A DNA stretch of 14,777 nucleotides from JADJLQ01 sp964405735 (GTDB taxonomy: Bacteria; Bacteroidota; Bacteroidia; Chitinophagales; Saprospiraceae): positions 1-14,777 of the forward strand of contig CAYOPD010000102.1 of NCBI GenBank assembly GCA_964405735.1. The letters are read 5' to 3'. Shown here piece after piece: positions 8,684 to 13,731 of this stretch (its first letter is position 1; every line of letters starts with the position of its first letter). The notes under the pieces are model-generated. The model was not told the origin of the DNA and searched no databases. It saw only the letters and a list, made by a program, of their open reading frames with translations. The position numbers were made by a program, and so were the translations under genes.

Positions 8684-8716
8684 TAAATTTAATGATTTTC
8701 TGGTGAACGAATCAAG
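8684..8716 (-). promoter_or_regulatory. Predicted promoter of the 8677-4795 operon
   Basis: Read on the minus strand, CTTG (8716-8713), a 21-bp spacer and TAAATTTA (8691-8684) resemble the Bacteroidota promoter, with A instead of G at the end of the -7 box. Only six bases separate the -7 box from the ATG, which would give a leaderless or near-leaderless transcript. Confidence 0.4.
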
Positions 8717-8779
8717 GAACGACTGGCCTCGGATCAAATTCCAGGAAAAAACCCGGTAGGAACTTCCCGTTTCCTCTAA

Positions 8780-8810
8780 TTTGAAAATCCCGTTATATGC
8801 CTTATTTTTG
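8780..8810 (+). promoter_or_regulatory. Bacteroidota promoter of the 8832 lipoprotein gene
   Basis: TTTG at 8780-8783, a 19-bp spacer and TATTTTTG at 8803-8810 match TTTG-N19-TAnnTTTG exactly. Transcription should begin around 8817. This decides the start of the gene: TTG at 8781 lies inside the promoter, ATG at 8832 just after it. Confidence 0.75.
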
Positions 8811-8831
8811 CCCCTCAATTCCAATTTGACC

Positions 8832-9284
8832 ATGTTTAAACAGGTACTTGCTCTCACACTGGCTCTGGCCTTCCTAATTGCCTGTAAATCAGAACATCCG
8901 GATCTTAAAACAGCCTATGAACTCTTTAAGGACGGATTTGAACAGCATTCCTACATCATTACCCATAGCGCCGAATTGAAAAACGAAGCCAAATTGATTG
9001 ATAGCCGGATCCGCAACGAGGACAAAGAAAATGTGTTTGCCATTTCGGAGGTATACAATCATCTGGATCAGGTGGATGGCGGCCTGCAAAAGATGGTTGG
9101 CAGGATCCAGGCCGTTCCCGGTCATGAAAAAGAATCCTTTGGCGCCCCGGTTCTGGATAAAAAGTTAGAACCGGCCCAGATCCTCATGATCCAAAAAAAT
9201 TACAGAGATTCAGTACTCCTTATCAAAACTGAACTGGATGCAGCAGCCACCCTGCTCAATGCGCTCAAAACAAAATTGAACTAA
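8832..9284 (+). CDS. Small helical lipoprotein
   Basis: The 150-residue protein begins at ATG 8832 with MFKQVLALTLALAFLIAC, a clear lipobox (LIAC, Cys18) followed by Lys-Ser-Glu. The mature part is rich in charged residues and predicted helical throughout (LKTAYELFKDGFEQH, LKNEAKLIDSRI, LLIKTELDAAATLLNALKTK), with heptad-like spacing suggesting a helical bundle or coiled coil. It resembles the short coiled-coil lipoproteins common in Bacteroidota, but I cannot assign a family or function. An upstream TTG at 8781 in the same frame is excluded by the promoter at 8780-8810 and by the leader position. The next gene begins eight bases after this stop codon, so both are probably one operon. Confidence 0.78.
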   Translation: MFKQVLALTLALAFLIACKSEHPDLKTAYELFKDGFEQHSYIITHSAELKNEAKLIDSRIRNEDKENVFAISEVYNHLDQVDGGLQKMVGRIQAVPGHEKESFGAPVLDKKLEPAQILMIQKNYRDSVLLIKTELDAAATLLNALKTKLN

Positions 9285-9292
9285 GCCCGGTT

Positions 9293-10855
9293 TTGAAACA
9301 TTGGGCCTGGTTTTTCAGTTTTAGTTTCTTTATCCTGTCCTGTCGCGAAAGGCACGACATGGACCTGTATATCCCGGAGATTTTTATCAATGCCCGCCAG
9401 GAAGTTTTCCTGATTCTCAAAAACCAGGGCAATACCTTCATCCCCCACCGCAATCTTGATCTGGAAGTATACTGGGACGATACATCCATAGTGCGTTTTA
9501 ACCTCGATAGCATGGATCCTCACTTTCGTTATCCGGGCGACAGCAGCATTTTTCTATTACCCTTTAAAGCGGAAAGCGACAGGCATTGGGTGAAAGCAAG
9601 GGTAGACCGGTATAATCAGGTAGCCGAATCCGATGAGGCCCATAATGTTTATTCAAAAATCCTGAAGACGGATTTACCGGCAAGCCCCGCTTCATGGAGG
9701 TATCCCCCGGAAACCAAACGATTTGAACCAGCCAGGTATCTTGACCTGATTTTACAACCACCTTTTGCCAGTGGCATTCTCTGGCATGAAGACAATATGG
9801 CTTATCCGGTGGCCTATTGGAGAAAAGCCTGGAAAGATCAATTGATATCGCGGCTGGAGGCTATTTATTCAGGAGTTCAGATAAACCTTGTTGACACCCT
9901 GCCGTCCTCCCTGTCCCGGGAGGAGGCCTTTGGGGTGTATTTAAATTATATCGCCCACAGCCTCTGGCTGGAGATGGAAAAAAAAGTTCTCTGGTCCCTT
10001 CGCGATATGAATCCCGATGATCTTTCGGGATTATGGGATTCGCGGCACTATTTTGAATGGGATAGTCTGCGCCGGGAATACCGGCCCGGTTATCAAAACA
10101 GCGGCGCCGTTGTACCCCTTCACCCCCTGGTGAGTTACCGTTTTGGGACTTTTCTCAACGGCAATCCGGAAGATATCCCCGGCTCCATCAGGCTTTTTTT
10201 GGATTGGGGGAGGGCATACCTGGTACATGCAGAAGGCAAGGGACTGCCTATGTTTCAATCCGCGATTGAAATTTATCATCCCGAATCCGGACAGGTTCAT
10301 ACGGTAAATTCCTGTTGGGCCAGCGGTGGCCTGATGATGGACTATTGCCGTGCTTTCAATATTCCGGTACGCAGGCACAATATTGAATTGTCCAATGGAA
10401 TACACAATCAGCTGGAGTTTCCTACGGAAGCCTGGTACCTCGTGCATGCCGATGATATGTATGATCCCTTGTTTTATCCCCTGCCGGATCCCATACCGTC
10501 AACCCAGATGCTTTTTAACAAGTCCGAATTCAATCAAATGTTGCGCAGCAGGGCCAAATGCCTCGGGGACAGTTGCCACAGCTCCGGGACCCAGCTTTCC
10601 TTTGAACGCCGGCGGAACCTGCTTTCCAAGGCCCTTGATTTGAATTCAGTTTATTTTATGCTCCAGTATAATCAGGGCCGAAGCAAATTCAGGGAATTTA
10701 TCCGGGGAGACCGGTTTGAAAATTTCCTGGTCCCGCTTTTTGATGAAAAAGAAGAAAAGGCGATGATTAAAAAAATAAGGGGGGCAAAACCGGATTATAA
10801 ATACGCGGAATACCTATACGGCCGTTTCGAAGCTTGTAAAAACAACAGGAGATAG
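9293..10855 (+). CDS. Lipoprotein with CARDB-like Ig domain and transglutaminase-like domain
   Basis: The 520-residue protein starts at TTG 9293, because the leader MKHWAWFFSFSFFILSC (lipobox LSC, Cys17) requires a start there; the first ATG would fall after the lipid-modified Cys. Residues about 22-125 form an Ig-like CARDB domain, ending in the typical VDRYNQVAESDEAHNVYS. A mostly helical segment follows (about 165-330). Residues about 335-395 look like a transglutaminase/papain-like core: Cys341 in NSCWASGGLMMDYC, followed by FNIPVR, His371 in GIHNQLEF and Asp387/Asp388 in VHADDMYDP. That order and spacing fits a Cys-His-Asp triad. Family members act as cysteine proteases, peptidases or cross-linking enzymes, or have lost activity; the substrate is unknown. 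An envelope location is inferred from the lipobox. It follows the 8832 gene by eight bases and shares its promoter. Confidence 0.75.
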   Translation: MKHWAWFFSFSFFILSCRERHDMDLYIPEIFINARQEVFLILKNQGNTFIPHRNLDLEVYWDDTSIVRFNLDSMDPHFRYPGDSSIFLLPFKAESDRHWVKARVDRYNQVAESDEAHNVYSKILKTDLPASPASWRYPPETKRFEPARYLDLILQPPFASGILWHEDNMAYPVAYWRKAWKDQLISRLEAIYSGVQINLVDTLPSSLSREEAFGVYLNYIAHSLWLEMEKKVLWSLRDMNPDDLSGLWDSRHYFEWDSLRREYRPGYQNSGAVVPLHPLVSYRFGTFLNGNPEDIPGSIRLFLDWGRAYLVHAEGKGLPMFQSAIEIYHPESGQVHTVNSCWASGGLMMDYCRAFNIPVRRHNIELSNGIHNQLEFPTEAWYLVHADDMYDPLFYPLPDPIPSTQMLFNKSEFNQMLRSRAKCLGDSCHSSGTQLSFERRRNLLSKALDLNSVYFMLQYNQGRSKFREFIRGDRFENFLVPLFDEKEEKAMIKKIRGAKPDYKYAEYLYGRFEACKNNRR

Positions 10856-10877
10856 TCAATTTTATTTCAGGGTGGCC

Positions 10878-10920
10878 AGTGCGAAATAGACTAACTTCAA
10901 AATAAATTTGCGCACTTTTT
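10878..10920 (+). terminator. Hairpin plus T-run after the 9293 gene
   Basis: AGTGCGAAAT (10878-10887) pairs with ATTT-G-CGCACT (10906-10916) with one bulged G and an 18-base loop, followed by TTTT. It can act as an intrinsic terminator for the upstream pair of lipoprotein genes. Its right arm overlaps the -7 box of the next gene. Confidence 0.45.
10903..10910 (+). promoter_or_regulatory. -7 box of the lysC promoter
   Basis: TAAATTTG is an exact TAnnTTTG match 22 bases before the lysC ATG. No good TTTG is found 19-21 bp upstream. The leader is too short for a lysine riboswitch. Confidence 0.5.
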
Positions 10921-10932
10921 ACAAACCGATAT

Positions 10933-12255
10933 ATGAAAGTAATGAAATTCGGAGGCACCTCAGTGGGCAAACCCGAACGCATGATGGACGTGGCCAGGCT
11001 GATCACCGCGGACCGGGAAAGTAAAATCGTGGTTTTAAGCGCCCTCAGCGGCACGACCAATAAACTGGTTGAGATCAGTACCTGTATTGCTCAGAGGGAT
11101 AAAGCCAGGGCCAAGGAGGAGATTGAAATGTTGGAAATCCATTACCAGGCCTTTATAAAAGAGTTGCTTCATACGGAGACAACTATCGGAAAAGCAAAGG
11201 AGGTCCTGCGTGAGCATTTTGAATTTCTGAATATTGCCACGAGGATTTCATACAGCGAAGCGCTGACCAAGGATATCCTGGCCCAGGGCGAATTGTTATC
11301 CACTAAACTATTCAGTTGTTACCTGGAAGAGCAGAAGATCGGACACCACCTCCTTTCCGCCTTCGATTTTATGTCGATCGATGAAAACGACGAACCCCAT
11401 ATTTCGGTCATCCGGAGTAAACTGGTGCCTATCCTGGCTTCCAAAAGCGATAGCCAAATCTACCTGACCCAGGGTTATATCTGTCTCAACGCCCGGGGTG
11501 AAGTGGACAACCTCAAACGGGGAGGCAGCGATTACAGCGCTTCCCTGATCGCGGCAGCCGTCCAGGCTTCGGTCTGCGAGATCTGGACCGATATCGACGG
11601 CATGCACAACAACGATCCACGCATCGTCAAAACCACCCGGCCTGTGGAACAACTGAGCTTCGATGAAGCCGCCGAGTTGGCTTATTTCGGGGCCAAGATC
11701 CTGCACCCCGCAAGCATATGGCCGGCCCAACAGGAGCACATTCCGGTGAAATTGCTGAATACCATGGCACCCCAGGCCAAAGGCACGCTGATTGCCAAAT
11801 CCGCCTCCGGCCAGGGGGTCAAGGCCGTGGCTGCCAAAGACGGCATTGTCGCAATCAATATCAAAAGCAGCCGCATGCTTCTGGCTTATGGTTTCCTTAG
11901 GAGCGTCTTTTCCATTTTTGAAAAATACCGCACTTCCATAGATATGATTACCACCTCTGAGGTGGCCGTATCGATGACGATTGACCAGACCGGCAGCCTC
12001 AATCAGATCACCGCTGAACTCGAAAAACTGGGTACCGTATCCGTCATCACCAACCAAACCATCGTTTCCATCGTTGGGCATAACCTGATCCAGTCACCCA
12101 ATCTGCTCCGGGATTTGTTCGCGGGCATTGCTCATATCCCTGTGAGTATGGTAAGTTATGGAGGCAGTCCGCATAATATTTCTCTTCTGGTGCCTGCTGA
12201 TCAGAAAAACGAAACACTGCAATCGTTAAACAAGCATTTATTTGGTTTGGATTAA
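10933..12255 (+). CDS. lysC: Aspartate kinase, monofunctional
   Basis: The 440-residue protein phosphorylates L-aspartate with ATP, the first step towards lysine (and diaminopimelate for peptidoglycan), threonine and methionine. Visible motifs are KFGGTS at 5-10 (nucleotide and substrate binding), KRGGSDYSA at 195-203 (normally GRGGSD) and WTDIDG plus HNNDPR at 218-230. The amino-acid kinase fold ends near 290. Two ACT regulatory domains follow (about 304-440), including SIDMITTSEVAVSM, so feedback control by lysine or threonine is expected from family knowledge. There is no homoserine dehydrogenase part, unlike the fused ThrA that many Bacteroidota also have. Start ATG at 10933 gives the standard N-terminus. 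It is transcribed alone, from a promoter with its -7 box at 10903-10910, and no amino-acid biosynthesis gene is next to it. Confidence 0.96.
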   Translation: MKVMKFGGTSVGKPERMMDVARLITADRESKIVVLSALSGTTNKLVEISTCIAQRDKARAKEEIEMLEIHYQAFIKELLHTETTIGKAKEVLREHFEFLNIATRISYSEALTKDILAQGELLSTKLFSCYLEEQKIGHHLLSAFDFMSIDENDEPHISVIRSKLVPILASKSDSQIYLTQGYICLNARGEVDNLKRGGSDYSASLIAAAVQASVCEIWTDIDGMHNNDPRIVKTTRPVEQLSFDEAAELAYFGAKILHPASIWPAQQEHIPVKLLNTMAPQAKGTLIAKSASGQGVKAVAAKDGIVAINIKSSRMLLAYGFLRSVFSIFEKYRTSIDMITTSEVAVSMTIDQTGSLNQITAELEKLGTVSVITNQTIVSIVGHNLIQSPNLLRDLFAGIAHIPVSMVSYGGSPHNISLLVPADQKNETLQSLNKHLFGLD

Positions 12256-12265
12256 CAGTTTTAAC

Positions 12266-12301
12266 TATTCGTTTGCTAATCCATTAATAATCAAGCGAAT
12301 A
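12266..12301 (+). repeat. Inverted repeat between lysC and the lipoprotein gene
   Basis: TATTCGTTTG (12266-12275) and CAAGCGAATA (12292-12301) form a 10-bp inverted repeat with one G-T pair and a 16-base spacer. It starts 11 bases after the lysC stop and ends nine bases before the next -7 box. With no T-run after it, an operator or a weak terminator are both possible. Confidence 0.5.
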
Positions 12302-12309
12302 GAACTTTC

Positions 12310-12317
12310 TACTTTTG
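12310..12317 (+). promoter_or_regulatory. -7 box of the lipoprotein pair promoter
   Basis: TACTTTTG is an exact TAnnTTTG match 19 bases before the ATG at 12337. The -33 region has no TTTG at the right distance and is covered by the inverted repeat ending at 12301, so the promoter may need an activator. Confidence 0.55.
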
Positions 12318-12336
12318 CAGTCAAATATTAACAAAA

Positions 12337-12513
12337 ATGAAAAAAATCCAAATTCTTGCCGTTTTAATGCTGGTCCTTACCGTATTTGCCTGTAAAAACA
12401 CCGGTTCTGAAGTTGCTGCCCCTGCAGTTGATACTACTACGGTTGCTGCTCCCGAAGCCGCTCCCATGGTTGATACCACTGCCGCAGCACAGGATACAGC
12501 TGTACAGAAATAA
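12337..12513 (+). CDS. Very small Ala/Thr-rich lipoprotein, paralogue of the next gene
   Basis: The 58-residue protein reads MKKIQILAVLMLVLTVFAC, then KNTGSEVAAPAVDTTTVAAP and so on. The leader ends in a clear lipobox (FAC, Cys19). The mature 40 residues are low-complexity Ala/Pro/Thr/Asp with two VDTT units and no recognisable domain, Cys or His. The region around the Cys (ACKNxGxExAAPxxDTT) is shared with the following lipoprotein, so the two probably arose by duplication, and this copy has no metal-binding domain. An exact -7 box lies 19 bases upstream. The short size lowers certainty, but leader, promoter and paralogy agree. Confidence 0.72.
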   Translation: MKKIQILAVLMLVLTVFACKNTGSEVAAPAVDTTTVAAPEAAPMVDTTAAAQDTAVQK

Positions 12514-12528
12514 TCAGGCCTCCTGATT
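12512..12528 (+). terminator. Hairpin overlapping the stop of the small lipoprotein gene
   Basis: AATCAGG (12512-12518) and CCTGATT (12522-12528) form a perfect 7-bp stem with a three-base loop that begins inside the TAA stop. The following bases are only moderately T-rich, so partial termination or mRNA 3'-end protection is more likely than a full stop. Confidence 0.4.
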
Positions 12529-12550
12529 CAACACATTTCTTACTCAAATC

Positions 12551-12564
12551 TCTAAACGTTTAGA
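12551..12564. promoter_or_regulatory. Perfect 14-bp palindrome just before a start codon
   Basis: TCTAAACGTTTAGA is a perfect palindrome ending three bases before ATG 12568. Its AAACGTTT centre resembles operators of LacI-family repressors. In RNA it could also form a hairpin covering the translation start. No regulator gene is nearby. Confidence 0.45.
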
Positions 12565-12567
12565 AAG

Positions 12568-12843
12568 ATGAAACAAAACCTGTTATTCGCTTTTTTCGTG
12601 CTGGTTTTTGCAGTTGCCTGTAAAAATGCCGGCACCGAAGCCGCTGCACCTGTCGCTGATACCACAATGATGTCAACGACTACCGAAACCATGACCGCCG
12701 CCCCGGATACCATGGCTATGGCTTTTGCCTGCCCCATGCATCCCGAGGTGACCGGAAAGGAAGGGGACAAATGTTCCAAATGCGGTATGGACCTGGTAGC
12801 CGCAAAAAAAGAAGAGCCTGGACATGAGGGGCATAATCATTGA
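12568..12843 (+). CDS. Heavy-metal-binding domain lipoprotein
   Basis: The 91-residue protein has a lipoprotein leader MKQNLLFAFFVLVFAVAC with Cys18. A Met/Thr-rich linker follows (residues about 30-52, with Met34, 35, 42, 49 and 51). Then comes a compact heavy-metal-binding domain of the kind found in Cu/Zn efflux proteins: ACPMHPEV (Cys55, Met57, His58) and KCSKCGMDL (Cys69, Cys72, Met74). The tail PGHEGHNH adds three His residues. The Cys, Met and His ligands suggest binding of Cu(I) or another soft metal in the periplasm or at the surface; the role (storage, delivery or tolerance) is inferred. No efflux pump or metal regulator gene is in the window. The N-terminal part matches the preceding 58-residue lipoprotein. 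A strong terminator follows at 12928-12953. Confidence 0.88.
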   Translation: MKQNLLFAFFVLVFAVACKNAGTEAAAPVADTTMMSTTTETMTAAPDTMAMAFACPMHPEVTGKEGDKCSKCGMDLVAAKKEEPGHEGHNH

Positions 12844-12846
12844 TTA

Positions 12847-12875
12847 GTTAGCCAGTTAGCCAGTTAGCCAGTTAG
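12847..12875. repeat. Tandem 8-bp repeat
   Basis: GTTAGCCA occurs three times in direct succession (12847, 12855, 12863), followed by a partial copy GTTAG to 12875. It begins four bases after the stop codon at 12843. It looks like slipped-strand expansion in non-coding DNA. Confidence 0.8.
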
Positions 12876-12927
12876 TTAGCTGGTTGTGCTGTAGACCGAT
12901 AGATTAGCAATACACACTTTTATTATA

Positions 12928-12953
12928 CAAAGGCCGTTGAAAGACGGCCTTTG
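12928..12953 (+). terminator. Strong intrinsic terminator
   Basis: CAAAGGCCGT (12928-12937) and ACGGCCTTTG (12944-12953) form a perfect 10-bp stem with a six-base loop, followed by a T-rich stretch (GCGTTTATTTCG). It should end the lipoprotein transcript. Confidence 0.8.
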
Positions 12954-13203
12954 GCGTTTATTTCGTCTAGGGTACACGGAGGGATTCAGGTTGTTGGCAC
13001 ACGGAGGTCTCGGAGGGCACGGAGTTTATTCATTTTAAATAAAAAATCAGCCTTAGGTTTTCATGACTGTTAAAGCTGTCCGTTGGTGAAATATGGCCAG
13101 CCAAGCGGCGGACTAATTCACTTGTTATCCTGATACTACACGAATAAGAGGCTGAAAGGCCGTCATTCCTTTTTAGCATGCAATTCATTTTTCTGCCTTT
13201 TTG
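12954..13203. other. Non-coding stretch with degenerate CACGGAG repeats
   Basis: Copies of (A)CACGGAG(G) lie at 12974-12982, 12999-13007, 13009-13016 (CTCGGAGG) and 13018-13024. This kind of ACACGGAGG repeat is scattered in intergenic DNA of many bacteria. The rest, to the promoter region at 13204, shows no convincing gene; a 65-codon minus-strand frame there has no leader or recognisable domain. Confidence 0.55.
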
Positions 13204-13211
13204 TATATTTA
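13204..13211 (+). promoter_or_regulatory. Possible -7 box of the T9SS cargo gene
   Basis: TATATTTA resembles TAnnTTTG with A at the last position and lies six bases before ATG 13218, suggesting a near-leaderless transcript. No -33 TTTG is seen. Confidence 0.3.
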
Positions 13212-13217
13212 TTAGGC

Positions 13218-13715
13218 ATGAGAACATTTAGCCGATTTGTTCTGGTTTTAAGTTTCATTCAATCTCTTCAAGGGCAAAATTCCATATTAAATACAACCGG
13301 AGGTGAGGCCACGTTATCCGGGATCCGTTTTGAATGGTCTGTTGGAGAAAGCGGGGCCACTGAAACCTTTACGGGGAACGGCACGATTCTTACCCAGGGT
13401 TTTCTCCAGCCCATCGCTTTTACAATATCCACACCCATATCTGAGCAGGATCAGGTCCCACAGGTAAACATTTATCCCAATCCCTTTGTCGGGATTCTGC
13501 AGCTGAAGGCTACCGTTTTGAATGGTAAAAAATACGGGATCCGTATTTATAACCTTTCCGGCGAACTTCAATTTATCTGGCAACAGCGGATTGAACGGGA
13601 GGATCTGTCCTACCTCCTGGATTTAGGCCAATTGGGCTCGGGAATTTACCTGCTTTCCCTGTATGAAATGCCAGGCGGCCGTTACCGGTCCAGTTATCGG
13701 ATCCACAAGAATTAA
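13218..13715 (+). CDS. Small secreted protein with T9SS type A sorting domain
   Basis: The 165-residue protein begins with a signal peptide (MRTFSRFVLVLSFIQSLQG). Residues about 22-68 form a short beta-rich domain (TTGGEATLSGIRFEWSVGES, then TILTQGFLQP) that often precedes sorting domains in Bacteroidota. Residues about 80-165 are a type A T9SS sorting domain, with the typical VNIYPNPF opening, GIRIYNLSGE and LGSGIYLLSLYE. The protein should therefore be exported across the outer membrane by T9SS. It has almost no cargo beyond the short N-terminal domain, so it is likely a small surface or structural component. The collagen-like gene begins 16 bases after its stop, suggesting one transcript and possibly a shared surface function. 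Confidence 0.88.
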   Translation: MRTFSRFVLVLSFIQSLQGQNSILNTTGGEATLSGIRFEWSVGESGATETFTGNGTILTQGFLQPIAFTISTPISEQDQVPQVNIYPNPFVGILQLKATVLNGKKYGIRIYNLSGELQFIWQQRIEREDLSYLLDLGQLGSGIYLLSLYEMPGGRYRSSYRIHKN

Positions 13716-13731
13716 ACTCCAAACTTCCAAT

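Noticed and set aside
10856..10932. Lysine riboswitch before lysC
   Set aside because: The whole gap is 77 bases and the predicted leader about 15-20, far too short for the L-box fold.
11308..12081. 257-codon open frame on the minus strand inside lysC
   Set aside because: It is antisense to a well-conserved aspartokinase; the composition (Gly/Asp/His-rich) reflects the opposite strand.
12847..12875. Short tandem repeats as a possible CRISPR array
   Set aside because: The unit is eight bases with no spacers, and no cas gene is present.
13030..13227. 65-codon minus-strand frame between the terminator and the T9SS cargo gene
   Set aside because: It overlaps the start of the cargo gene, has no leader, promoter or recognisable domain.
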